A stretch of DNA of 60,849 bases, taken from NCBI RefSeq assembly GCF_001700435.1, contig NZ_LYPC01000021.1:7027-67875 (forward strand), given 5' to 3'. Below are positions 34,312 to 42,524 of this stretch, one piece after another. The notes under the pieces are model-generated. The model saw only the letters and a list, made by a program, of their open reading frames with translations. It did not search any database and was not told where the DNA came from. The first letter of the stretch is position 1. Each line of letters opens with the position of its first letter. The position numbers were made by a program, and so were the translations under genes. Source of the DNA: Paenibacillus pectinilyticus. Its GTDB lineage: Bacteria > Bacillota > Bacilli > Paenibacillales > NBRC-103111.

Positions 34312-35318
34312 TGCAATCGTTGCTAGTAACTGGTGGTATGGGATTTATTGGAAGTAACTTTCTTCATTATTGGAAGAAACATCATCCGGAGGATCGAATC
34401 CGTCATGTTGATTTACTAACTTATGCGGGGAATCGGGATAACGTCAGATCACTAGAAGGGCAAGCTGGTTACGAATTCGTCCAGGGGGACATTGGAAACG
34501 AAGAGCTCATGATGCAAGTGATGCGAGGCATTGATATTGTTGTGCACTTTGCAGCGGAATCGCATGTGGATCGCAGTATTCATAGTCCTCGCAGCTTCGT
34601 TATGACGAATGTAGTAGGCACACAAAGCTTGCTGGAAGCGGCAAGGAGGAACAACATCCAAAAATTTGTACATGTCTCCACAGATGAGGTATACGGCACG
34701 TTAGGTCAAGAAGGTGCGTTTCATGAACATACTCCCCTTGCTCCGAATTCGCCATACTCCGCAAGTAAAGCTGGCTCCGATCTGCTCGTGCGCGCTTACT
34801 ATGAAACTTACGGCTTCCCAGCGGTGATTACGCGCTGTTCCAATAATTATGGCCCAAGGCAATTCCCGGAGAAGCTGATTCCGCTCATTATTACACGTGC
34901 GCTTCGTGATGAACTCATCCCCGTCTATGGGGATGGTCTGCATGTACGCGACTGGTTATATGTGGATGATCATTGTTCGGCTATCGAGCGTGTCATTGAA
35001 GCGGGTGTGCCAGGCGAAGTATACAACATTGGCGGTCACAATGAACGAACGAACATCGAGGTGGTCAGGCGTATTCTGAAGCTGCTGAATAAGCCGGAAG
35101 ATCAGATCCGTTATGTGGCGGATCGGCTTGGCCATGATCGCAGATATGCGATTGATAGTTCCAAAATCCGTTGTGAGCTAGGCTGGACGCCGGCGTATCC
35201 GTTTGACCTTGGCATTCAGATGACGCTGGACTGGTATGTCAATGAACGCACATGGTGCGAGCGTATTGCAGACGGATCTTATCGGGATCCCGATAACCAA
35301 GTAGGGGATCATCTGTGA
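34311..35318 (+). CDS. rfbB: dTDP-glucose 4,6-dehydratase
   Basis: A 335-residue short-chain dehydrogenase/reductase that converts dTDP-glucose to dTDP-4-keto-6-deoxyglucose with bound NAD. Visible: GGMGFIGSNF at the N-terminus (dinucleotide loop), HFAAESHVDRSI near 82-93, STDEVYGTLG near 123, the catalytic YSASKAGSD near 148 and RCSNNYGPRQFPEKLIP near 178. Length is normal. It overlaps both neighbours by 1-4 bases and so belongs to a tight operon. Confidence 0.95.
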   Translation: MQSLLVTGGMGFIGSNFLHYWKKHHPEDRIRHVDLLTYAGNRDNVRSLEGQAGYEFVQGDIGNEELMMQVMRGIDIVVHFAAESHVDRSIHSPRSFVMTNVVGTQSLLEAARRNNIQKFVHVSTDEVYGTLGQEGAFHEHTPLAPNSPYSASKAGSDLLVRAYYETYGFPAVITRCSNNYGPRQFPEKLIPLIITRALRDELIPVYGDGLHVRDWLYVDDHCSAIERVIEAGVPGEVYNIGGHNERTNIEVVRRILKLLNKPEDQIRYVADRLGHDRRYAIDSSKIRCELGWTPAYPFDLGIQMTLDWYVNERTWCERIADGSYRDPDNQVGDHL

Positions 35319-36190
35319 AAATCGCCATTACCGGTGCCGGAGGGCAACTCGGCTATGATCTCAAGCGGGTATTGATTCCCATGCATGAAGTTATAGCTTG
35401 GAACAAAGAGCAGTTGGATATAACGAATGAGCAGGAAGTTGCCCAGATGCTGCTTGCGGCAAGACCGGAAGTTGTTATTCATTCGGCCGCTTATACAAAT
35501 GTGGATAAGGCTGAAATGGAGTCGGAGCGGGCCTATGAAGTGAATGCGATGGGGGCACTGCATATCGCGAAGGCCTGTGAAGAAATCGGAGCGAAGCTGG
35601 TGTATGTCAGCACCGATTATGTGTTTGATGGGACGAAGGGGGCCCCCTATACCGAAGCAGATACCCCGAATCCAAGCAATGTGTATGGTCATTCTAAGCT
35701 GCTCGGAGAGAAATTCGTTAGTTTGAGCTGTTCCAAGCACTTCATTGTCCGTACGTCCTGGTTGTACGGCAAGCATGGCACGAATTTCGTTACGAAAGTA
35801 ATTGAAAAGGCGCTTGCCGGCGGACCATTAACGATTGTCGATGATCAGTGGGGTTCCCCTACGTATTGCTTGGATCTGGCGATTTTCTTACGAGAATTAA
35901 TCGATACCGAGCTTTATGGCCTATATCACGCCTCGAATGAAGGGGAGTGCTCTAGATATGAATTTGCGCAGCAGATTCTTCTGGCAGCAGGTCTCTCGCA
36001 AGTTAGTCTGCTGCCTGTTCTTACCTCGGATTGTCCGCCTGCTCCTGCGGTGAGACCGATGTATTCCGCTTTTGCGCATCAAGCCATTGCCAATAATGGG
36101 TTAACGCCACTCCGAGACTGGCAATCAGCTTTACATTTTTTCCTGCAATTGGACTATTATGACCCTGCGCTCCTAAAGAAGAAGGTGTGA
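35315..36190 (+). CDS. rfbD: dTDP-4-dehydrorhamnose reductase
   Basis: A 291-residue SDR enzyme for the last step of dTDP-L-rhamnose synthesis. Motifs: ITGAGGQLGYDL at the N-terminus, SAAYTNVDKAE near 57-67, STDYVFDGTKGAPYTE near 95 and YGHSKLLGE near 118-126 with the YxxxK pair. GTG overlaps the rfbB stop. The 3,5-epimerase (rfbC) that should act just before it is missing from the operon; either it lies elsewhere or the product is a different 6-deoxy sugar. Confidence 0.94.
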   Translation: MKIAITGAGGQLGYDLKRVLIPMHEVIAWNKEQLDITNEQEVAQMLLAARPEVVIHSAAYTNVDKAEMESERAYEVNAMGALHIAKACEEIGAKLVYVSTDYVFDGTKGAPYTEADTPNPSNVYGHSKLLGEKFVSLSCSKHFIVRTSWLYGKHGTNFVTKVIEKALAGGPLTIVDDQWGSPTYCLDLAIFLRELIDTELYGLYHASNEGECSRYEFAQQILLAAGLSQVSLLPVLTSDCPPAPAVRPMYSAFAHQAIANNGLTPLRDWQSALHFFLQLDYYDPALLKKKV

Positions 36191-36191
36191 T

Positions 36192-37286
36192 ATGAACATG
36201 TCGCTTGACAAAGCCAGTAGGGAAGGGCGGGCCAGAGGGTTTGAAGCTGGTCTCGTGCACGGCAGACGTATGGGACGCTGCCAATATGTGCTGAATACCT
36301 GCCGACCTGCTAACGTCCCGCTTCGAGAAGTGAGTGTACTCTTCATCCTGCAAGGGTTCGATGCGATAGATAAAGGGATCATCGAAGGCTTACAGCAGAC
36401 AGTTCGCGTCGTCTATACCGCGAATGCCGTAGATATGCTTCGCTTAGCTGCAGAGCTACGCCCTAACCTCGTACTCGTCATGAATGGGCTCCACGTGTTT
36501 CCACCTGATCATGCCTCACACGTCGATCTCGTTAGAGGAATGGGCATTCGCACCGCCATTTGGTTTGCGGATGATCCTTATTTTACAGATGATACCGTCA
36601 GCTTGGCTCCTCATTATGATTATGTATTCACCCATGAAATGTCCTGTGTCCCTCTGTATCAAGGGTGTGGATGCGGGCAAGTGCATTACTTGCCTTTGGC
36701 AGCGAGTCCTGCCGTATTTCACCCCGAACATGTGGCGCCTGAGTACCGAAGTGATATTTGCTTCATCGGTGTCGGGTTCCCGAATCGACTTGCACTATTT
36801 AATGCACTGACACCATTTCTAATTGGGAAAAAAGTGGTAATTGCAGGTGCTCTGTGGGATCAGCTTCTGCATTATTCCCTTCTTCAACACGGCATCAAGC
36901 TGCAATGGATTCCGATTGAAGAGTCTGTGAAATATTATAATGGCGCGAAAATCGTGCTGAATATTCATCGTCTTACCTATCACGAAACCTATAACAGGAA
37001 TCGTAGAAATCTACCCGGGCACTCCATCAATCCGAGAACCTATGAGATTGCGGGCTGTGGCGCTTTTCAAATGACGGATCGCCGCCACGATCTGGAACGT
37101 TATTACACGCCAGGGCATGACATCGAGACCTATGGGCAGGTGGATGAGCTCATTCATAAAATGACGCATTATTTACTGCATGAAGAAGATCGGTTACGGA
37201 TTGCAACAAACGGGTTACGTAGAACGATTACAGAACATACGTTTGCTATTCGTCTGAGCAAGCTCTTGGAACTTATTTTTACCTAG
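36192..37286 (+). CDS. CgeB-like glycosyltransferase 1
   Basis: A 364-residue glycosyltransferase of the CgeB group, known from the SigK-dependent cge locus of B. subtilis that matures the outermost spore layer. A central MGIRTAIWFADDPYFTDD region and a C-terminal GT1-like domain with NPRTYEIAGCGAFQMTD mark the family. The N-terminal 35 residues carry glycines at every fourth position (EGRARGFEAGLVHGRRMG), a helical tag shared with the next genes. It begins one base after rfbD, so is co-translated with the sugar-nucleotide genes and probably uses their product. Confidence 0.88.
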   Translation: MNMSLDKASREGRARGFEAGLVHGRRMGRCQYVLNTCRPANVPLREVSVLFILQGFDAIDKGIIEGLQQTVRVVYTANAVDMLRLAAELRPNLVLVMNGLHVFPPDHASHVDLVRGMGIRTAIWFADDPYFTDDTVSLAPHYDYVFTHEMSCVPLYQGCGCGQVHYLPLAASPAVFHPEHVAPEYRSDICFIGVGFPNRLALFNALTPFLIGKKVVIAGALWDQLLHYSLLQHGIKLQWIPIEESVKYYNGAKIVLNIHRLTYHETYNRNRRNLPGHSINPRTYEIAGCGAFQMTDRRHDLERYYTPGHDIETYGQVDELIHKMTHYLLHEEDRLRIATNGLRRTITEHTFAIRLSKLLELIFT

Positions 37287-37298
37287 AAGGGAGGGGTC

Positions 37299-38447
37299 AT
37301 GATGGAATTTCGCAACACTGTGCATGCACGTGGACAAGGACATGCTGACGGATATCAAGCGGGATATTCGAGTGGTGTCAGGTTAGGCTTGTGCGAAGCG
37401 ATTATGCAAAAAGCGGTTAGAGATCGAGCGCCAAGCCCGGTCTGGAATGTACGTGTGTTATATATAACCTCGGGGAAAGGATTTCCTTACGGCCCGTTGG
37501 ATATTGCGATTATTGAGGCGCTGCGCCCCTTAGTTCGGGAATTGATCATAGGTAACTCCGATAAAGACGCCGTTCATATCGGAAATCCGACTGCAACGAT
37601 TGAGACGCTGGCAGCTAGACATCGACCTGATCTGATGATTGTACTTGATGGGATGAATCTGGCGCTGGACGTCGTAGACCGAGTAAGGCGAATGGGCATT
37701 CGGACAGCGGTATGGTTAACCGATGATCCCTACTACACGGATCTTACCGCTTCGTATGCACCACATTATGATTTCATGTTCACCTTGGAGATCAATTGTG
37801 TACAGCTGTATCGAGAAATGGGCTGCGCACAGGTACACTATTTACCGCTAGCCTTTCAACCAGAGATGTTCAGGCCGAAAAATGTGCCGGTGGGGATGCA
37901 GCGCGATATTAGCTTCATCGGGTCAGCCTACTGGAATCGTGTGGCGCTGTTTGACCAAATCGCCCCTTATTTAGCAACGAAACGTGTATTTATCTCCGGC
38001 ATTTGGTGGGAGAGACTTCGTCAGTACAAGCTGCTGGCACCGCAGATCCAGTTAAATACTTGGATGACCCCAGAGCAAACGGCCAATGCCTACAACGGAG
38101 CTAAGATAGTCATTAATATGCATAGAGCTTTTGATGACCAGTCCTATAACAACAACTCCCGGCGTATTCAAGGGGCATCGCCGAATCCGAGAACGTTTGA
38201 AATATCCGGCTGCGGAGTCCTTCAATTAACCGACATTCGGTCTGATTTGGTCAACTTTTATACACCAGGCTACGACATTGTCACTTATTCATCACCGGAA
38301 GAGCTCGTTCATCTAATGAATCATTATTTGATCCATGAAGAAGAACGTAAGCAAATTGCCCTGCGTGGGCTGTATAGAACCATGCGAGATCATACCTATA
38401 CGAATCGGTTAATAACGATGTTAAGCATTGTGTTTGGACCTCGGTAA
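37299..38447 (+). CDS. CgeB-like glycosyltransferase 2
   Basis: A 382-residue tandem paralogue of the preceding gene. Matching elements: MGIRTAVWLTDDPYYTD, PHYDFMFTLEINCVQLY, a YNGAKIVINMHR stretch and NPRTFEISGCGVLQLTD. The N-terminal helix has glycines spaced by four (GHADGYQAGYSSGVRLG). It follows gene 1 by 12 bases with GGGAGGGG before ATG ATG. The pair may add successive sugars or work as a heterodimer. Confidence 0.88.
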   Translation: MMEFRNTVHARGQGHADGYQAGYSSGVRLGLCEAIMQKAVRDRAPSPVWNVRVLYITSGKGFPYGPLDIAIIEALRPLVRELIIGNSDKDAVHIGNPTATIETLAARHRPDLMIVLDGMNLALDVVDRVRRMGIRTAVWLTDDPYYTDLTASYAPHYDFMFTLEINCVQLYREMGCAQVHYLPLAFQPEMFRPKNVPVGMQRDISFIGSAYWNRVALFDQIAPYLATKRVFISGIWWERLRQYKLLAPQIQLNTWMTPEQTANAYNGAKIVINMHRAFDDQSYNNNSRRIQGASPNPRTFEISGCGVLQLTDIRSDLVNFYTPGYDIVTYSSPEELVHLMNHYLIHEEERKQIALRGLYRTMRDHTYTNRLITMLSIVFGPR

Positions 38448-38497
38448 TGTTGGGTAGTGGGCAATGCATGAGAAGATGAAGGTTGAGGTGAGGGAAA

Positions 38498-38848
38498 GTG
38501 AAAGTGGTTGTCAAAAAAAAGAGAACGCAAAAGCTTACCGTTGTTCGTAAGAATCCCAAAAGAAGAAGTACCCTTCTTACTAAGAAGCGGCCAAGAAAGC
38601 GAATAAAAGGAATCCGAAAAGTCCGAGTGATTAGCCGTCTGCGAAACAAACGTCAACCTCGCAGATTGCGTCGTTTGCGCAGATATTCACGCGGGCGCAG
38701 AGTCATTCGTGCTATCCGTAGAAGGCCCCTTAGATCGAAGAGAGCTGCAATGGCCTATAATGCGGCTTTCAATGCAGCCTATAACGAGGGTTTCAAGATT
38801 GGCTTTGACCAAGGCTATGTATGGGAAATGCAGCATCCGCTCGTGTAG
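38498..38848 (+). CDS. Arg/Lys-rich spore-associated protein with Gly-x3 tail
   Basis: A 116-residue extremely basic protein: roughly the first 85 residues are dominated by Arg and Lys, then a short helix AYNEGFKIGFDQGYVWEM ends it. The last part matches the glycine-every-four tag of the CgeB-like enzymes. GTG start with GAGGTGAGGG. No homologue is recalled. The basic part could bind DNA, phosphate-rich polymer or acidic coat components; the tag could bind the same partner as the glycosyltransferases. A terminator follows. Confidence 0.75.
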   Translation: MKVVVKKKRTQKLTVVRKNPKRRSTLLTKKRPRKRIKGIRKVRVISRLRNKRQPRRLRRLRRYSRGRRVIRAIRRRPLRSKRAAMAYNAAFNAAYNEGFKIGFDQGYVWEMQHPLV

Positions 38849-38927
38849 TCCACACTGAGGCTGATCGTCAAATGCGAGATAATTCCACTATTTTTCACCA
38901 ATTATGGAGCAAAGTTCAACAAGGTGA

Positions 38928-38958
38928 GAGCCGCTAACAACGGCTCCATCCGTCTTTT
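38928..38958 (+). terminator. Terminator after the Arg/Lys-rich gene
   Basis: GAGCCG (38928-38933) pairs with CGGCTC (38941-38946) around a 7-base loop, followed by CATCCGTCTTTTTC. Confidence 0.7.
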
Positions 38959-39110
38959 TCTATGAGACTTCTTCATACATAACTGAAATAGTAGGTGTAT
39001 AAGTCGGGAAGCCTGTTTTCCTGGACTGCGGCGTCAGCCCTACCCCTTTTGTAAGAAGATCATAGAATAAGTAGAGCAGGTATTCCGCCAAGGACAGGAG
39101 TTGAGAACGA

Positions 39111-39992
39111 ATGAGCCAGCAGCGTATTCAGCGGAGGGGGAAGCGGATAGCGAAGCGTTTAACGAAACATATATCGAATCGTAGCAAGGGACGACCTACC
39201 CAACGGTTATTCGCATCTTCACCGCAATCGCGTAGATCTTCCTTCTCACCACATCCGCCAGTCGTATCGGTTATCATTCCTGTTTGCGATGAAGCGAGCA
39301 CGTTACGTAAAGTCATTCAGCAGGCCCTTCGGGTACATCCGCATACAGAGGTTATCGTAGTTGAAAATGGTTCTTCAGATGGAAGTAAGTACATTGCCGA
39401 GAGTGCAGGAGCGAGGGTCGTATCCTATGCACAACGGTTCGGACATGATGTTGGAAGAAGTATCGGTGCTAGAGAAGCTAGAGGCGAGATTTTATTGTTC
39501 GTAGATGCCGATTTTGTAATTCCAGCGGGGGAAATGATCCCTTTGATTTCTGCTGTGCAGCGTGGCGTGGATGTTGCACTAAACAAATATATTGGTATCA
39601 TTTCGGGCGCGGAGGTTCATCGCGTGGTGGTCGCTAAATATGCATTGAATGCGGTTCTTAACCGTCGAGATTTGCAAGGGACCTCAATGACCACCATTCC
39701 TCACGCAATGAGTCGCAAAGCGCTTAACACGATAGGTGCGGAGTATTTGGCGATCCCGCCTCTCGCCCAAGCCATTGCTGTACAGCGTGGTTTACGTGTA
39801 GAGGCTGCCAAGTTTATCCAGGTCGGAAGCCGCAATCGGGTTCGGTTTCGGGCGGAAGAAGGCGATCCTGTCGGGGATCTGATTGTTGGCGACCATTTGG
39901 AAGCCATTAACTGGTTAATTCAGAACACGGATGCTCGAGCTCGCAGGCAGGATAATCTGCGAATCAGAGAGATGATTGAGGTGAACAGGTGA
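39111..39992 (+). CDS. GT2 glycosyltransferase with basic N-terminal extension
   Basis: A 293-residue GT-A-fold family 2 transferase. The first 45 residues are Arg/Lys/Ser-rich, then the catalytic domain: VSVIIPVCDEASTLRKVI near 53-70, VVENGSSDGS, and the metal-binding FVDADF near 143. ATG start with ACAGGAG. The basic extension resembles the Arg/Lys-rich gene just upstream. It overlaps the next GT2 gene by four bases (GTGA). Sugar donor unknown; the rfb operon suggests a rhamnose-type sugar. Confidence 0.88.
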   Translation: MSQQRIQRRGKRIAKRLTKHISNRSKGRPTQRLFASSPQSRRSSFSPHPPVVSVIIPVCDEASTLRKVIQQALRVHPHTEVIVVENGSSDGSKYIAESAGARVVSYAQRFGHDVGRSIGAREARGEILLFVDADFVIPAGEMIPLISAVQRGVDVALNKYIGIISGAEVHRVVVAKYALNAVLNRRDLQGTSMTTIPHAMSRKALNTIGAEYLAIPPLAQAIAVQRGLRVEAAKFIQVGSRNRVRFRAEEGDPVGDLIVGDHLEAINWLIQNTDARARRQDNLRIREMIEVNR

Positions 39993-41080
39993 AACCTAAA
40001 ATCAAGAAACGGATGCGTCGCCCCATTTCAACTCGGAGAATTAGCAGAAAACGAGTACTTGTGAAGAAGTCGATCCGTCATTCATCGCGTAAACGAGTGA
40101 GGTCGCTGCCGCAAGTTGAGCAATTCTGGAGAAAACAAGGTTATCAAGCAGGCCGACATGATGCACTTGCTCCAGATAAGGGGAATCGCCAGTATGGGAA
40201 GAAAGTGATGAATGATTGCTGGGTTAGGTGGATGCAAGCGCAGTCGCAGTCGGATTTAGCGAATATATCCAATTATGCAGCAGCTGCTAGCGGTTATGTC
40301 GCTGGATACGCTGTAGCGTTGGGCAGGCGTGCAACGAATTGGATGCTTCTGCCCACCGTGCGAACTGTTGGAGCTATTGTCACGGTAAAGAACGCAGAGC
40401 GCACCATTAGTCGGGTGCTAGAGCAGCTAAAGCGGATGCCACTCCATGAAATTATTGTCATTGTATACGGTACTAGTGATCATACGCTCGAGAGGGTGAG
40501 AAGTCACTCCCATGCTCTAATCGTGCATTACCCTGAGCAAATCGGGCCGCATGTTGGGCGAGCAATCGGTGCCAAGTTATCGACATCGGATATTTTGCTA
40601 TTTGTGGAAGGGGAAGATGTCGTTCGAGCGGAGCGATTAATTCCATTTGTTAAAGATATCGACCGTGGGGCTGACATTGCACTCAATAATCGGACACCGT
40701 ATTTACCTCAGTTCGCTGACTGGGATACCCTCACCGTGATGAAGCATTTTCTCAATGTCTCCTTCAATAAACCGGATTTGCATGCGAATTCTCTGATGGA
40801 CGTACCCCATGCGCTCTCACGGAATGCCTTCCAGCATGTGAGTTACGCAGCGCTTATGGTTCCTCCCAAAGCACAAATTCAAGCCATACTAGCTGGGCTT
40901 CACATTACAGCGCCTACCAGCTTTCGGACACTTGCCTGGAGTCCGGCACGTCGAAATGTGAATCTCCAATTAAGCATTGGAGATCACGTAGAAGCACTCG
41001 AAGCCGCGATGCATGAGAAAGGTGAACGTATCCATTTTCCAGATATCATCCGAAAAAGGGAAGTCATCAAGGAGGAATGA
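39989..41080 (+). CDS. GT2-like protein with degenerate DxD and Gly-x3 segments
   Basis: A 363-residue paralogue of the preceding gene. It has a 40-residue Arg/Lys-rich start, then WRKQGYQAGRHDA and later ASGYVAGYAVALG (Gly-x3-type pieces), then a GT2 fold from about residue 128 (GAIVTVKNAERTISRVLEQL). The metal-binding VDAD of its neighbour reads FVEGED here, so the usual DxD is lost and catalysis is doubtful. It may be a structural partner of the active enzyme. GTG start overlapping the upstream stop. Confidence 0.8.
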   Translation: MKPKIKKRMRRPISTRRISRKRVLVKKSIRHSSRKRVRSLPQVEQFWRKQGYQAGRHDALAPDKGNRQYGKKVMNDCWVRWMQAQSQSDLANISNYAAAASGYVAGYAVALGRRATNWMLLPTVRTVGAIVTVKNAERTISRVLEQLKRMPLHEIIVIVYGTSDHTLERVRSHSHALIVHYPEQIGPHVGRAIGAKLSTSDILLFVEGEDVVRAERLIPFVKDIDRGADIALNNRTPYLPQFADWDTLTVMKHFLNVSFNKPDLHANSLMDVPHALSRNAFQHVSYAALMVPPKAQIQAILAGLHITAPTSFRTLAWSPARRNVNLQLSIGDHVEALEAAMHEKGERIHFPDIIRKREVIKEE

Positions 41081-41082
41081 GC

Positions 41083-41811
41083 ATGCAGCTAACAAGCATT
41101 ATTATTCCTACGTATAATGGGCTGTCATTATTGAGAGCCTGTGTAGCCTCTATTCGCAAACATACAGCCGTCCCTTATGAGATCATCGTGGTGGATAATG
41201 GCTCTACAGATGGCACATTGGCCTACTGTCGCCGAATGAAGCTCAAGCTGGTTGCGATGCCAGTCAATGTAGGCTTTCCAGCTGCCTGTAATTATGGTCT
41301 TCGTTTTGCGAGTGGAGATGTGTTGATGCTGCTCAATAATGACACCATCGTCACGCCGAACTGGCTGCCGAACCTGTTGAATTGCTTAAATAGTGCCGAA
41401 GATGTCGGGATGGTTGGCCCGATGACGAATTATGCCAGCGGCAAACAGAAGATTCGAGAGAAATTCACGACAACGATGAAAATGGCGAAAAAATATAATC
41501 ATGTGAACCCAGCAAGGTGGCAGCAGACAGACCGCTTGGTCGGTGTTTGTATGCTTTTTACACGGGAGTTGTTCGAGAAAGTGGGTCTTATGGATGAAAG
41601 ATTTTCTCCGGGCCACTTCGAGGATGATGATCTGTGCTATCGGGTCCGTCTGGCCGGTTATCGGCTGCTCATTGCAGGGGATTGCTTCATCTATCACCGT
41701 GGGAGTGTCAGCTACAGGAAGCAGGGGCGCCAAAAATTAAAGCGGCTTGTCAAACGAAATCGTCAGAAGTTTATCGACAAATGGGGCGTGGATCCGCATC
41801 GATTCATCTAG
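41083..41811 (+). CDS. GT2 glycosyltransferase (rhamnosyltransferase-like)
   Basis: A 242-residue GT-A transferase: TSIIIPTYNGLSLLRACV at the start, VVDNGSTDGT near 39, NVGFPAACNYGLRFASGD, the metal site LLNNDT near 87-92, and a DERFSPGHFEDDDLCYRVR stretch near 168 typical of rhamnosyl/galactosyl members. ATG 41083 is chosen because GGAGG ends 7 bases before it; the ATG at 41077 is too close. It keeps intact catalytic signatures and no basic extension, unlike the two preceding genes. Confidence 0.9.
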   Translation: MQLTSIIIPTYNGLSLLRACVASIRKHTAVPYEIIVVDNGSTDGTLAYCRRMKLKLVAMPVNVGFPAACNYGLRFASGDVLMLLNNDTIVTPNWLPNLLNCLNSAEDVGMVGPMTNYASGKQKIREKFTTTMKMAKKYNHVNPARWQQTDRLVGVCMLFTRELFEKVGLMDERFSPGHFEDDDLCYRVRLAGYRLLIAGDCFIYHRGSVSYRKQGRQKLKRLVKRNRQKFIDKWGVDPHRFI

Positions 41812-41813
41812 GC

Positions 41814-41841
41814 ACCAAATCTCACAAAACGGCATATCGTA
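41814..41841 (+). promoter_or_regulatory. SigK-like promoter of the small helical gene set
   Basis: AC (41814-41815), a 17-base spacer and CATATCGTA (41833-41841) fit the SigK pattern exactly. The TTG start with its AGGGGGG site follows 31 bases later. Confidence 0.6.
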
Positions 41842-41871
41842 GAGTGAAAAAAGCTGTTAGGGGGGTAGCAC

Positions 41872-42159
41872 TTGGAACAGCGCGTGACAACCATTATTGC
41901 TCATATTGCAGCTTCGCATGGGGAAATGGCTAAGATTTTGGAAACCCATCGTCATGTGTCTACACAAATGGCAGGCATCGTGCAGGAGCTGCCGGATTCA
42001 CATCCTGATTTTGCTGGATTAGAAAACTTGCAGAAGCGGGCATTACAACTGACTCGTCAGGTAACGGCCTATTTAAATAGTCTTGCCGATTTGGAAGAAG
42101 CGATCGCGAAGCAAACGGAAATGGTTATGAAGGAAATGCATGTACCTGATGAGGAATAG
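41872..42159 (+). CDS. Small helical protein 1 of a coupled trio
   Basis: A 95-residue all-helical soluble protein with no recognised family. Sequence features: a His-containing N-terminal helix (IIAHIAASHGEMAKILETH), a Pro/Asp break near 45 and a second long helix with acidic end. TTG start after AGGGGGG. First of three tightly spaced genes behind a SigK-like promoter, at the end of the spore-glycan cluster. Likely a structural or chaperone component of the spore surface; this is inferred from context only. Confidence 0.7.
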   Translation: MEQRVTTIIAHIAASHGEMAKILETHRHVSTQMAGIVQELPDSHPDFAGLENLQKRALQLTRQVTAYLNSLADLEEAIAKQTEMVMKEMHVPDEE

Positions 42160-42170
42160 AGGGAATAGCC

Positions 42171-42524
42171 TTGGATAGAACGGATCTCTATATGCAAATG
42201 CTAGATGCGACTGCCAAGCTGCAGGATGAAATAACGCATATGCTGGAAGCGAGAGTTATCGATGCGACGAAGTATCAGAACTGGATCTGCCAGCATGTGA
42301 ACGCGATGAATGTGGAAGGTCATGAGCTTCAAATGAAAGTGACGGGCGAGATCCATGATAGTGTCATTGATCTCATTGATGGATTAACGAAGCTGGAGAA
42401 TGCCTTGAACCATCAGATGAAAGCTTTACTTGGCGGCAAAGAATCAGGTACTGGCTTCGGAATGGGAAATGGGTTGGATTTCGGCGGCGGCTCATTCCCG
42501 TTAAGTGAGGATGAGAAGCTGTGA
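42171..42524 (+). CDS. Small helical protein 2 of a coupled trio
   Basis: A 117-residue protein: about 90 residues of helix (LQDEITHMLEAR, HDSVIDLIDGLTKLENAL) and a Gly/Phe-rich C-terminal tail (GTGFGMGNGLDFGGG) that looks flexible or adhesive. TTG start with GAGGGAA upstream, 11 bases after gene 1. Its stop overlaps the start of gene 3. No family recognised; Gly-rich tails are common in coat proteins. Confidence 0.7.
   Translation: MDRTDLYMQMLDATAKLQDEITHMLEARVIDATKYQNWICQHVNAMNVEGHELQMKVTGEIHDSVIDLIDGLTKLENALNHQMKALLGGKESGTGFGMGNGLDFGGGSFPLSEDEKL

Noticed and set aside
38281..38649. 122-codon minus-strand frame opposite the Arg/Lys-rich gene
   Set aside because: Its hydrophobic part is the antisense of Arg/Lys codons, and the upstream half is antisense to the CgeB-like gene.
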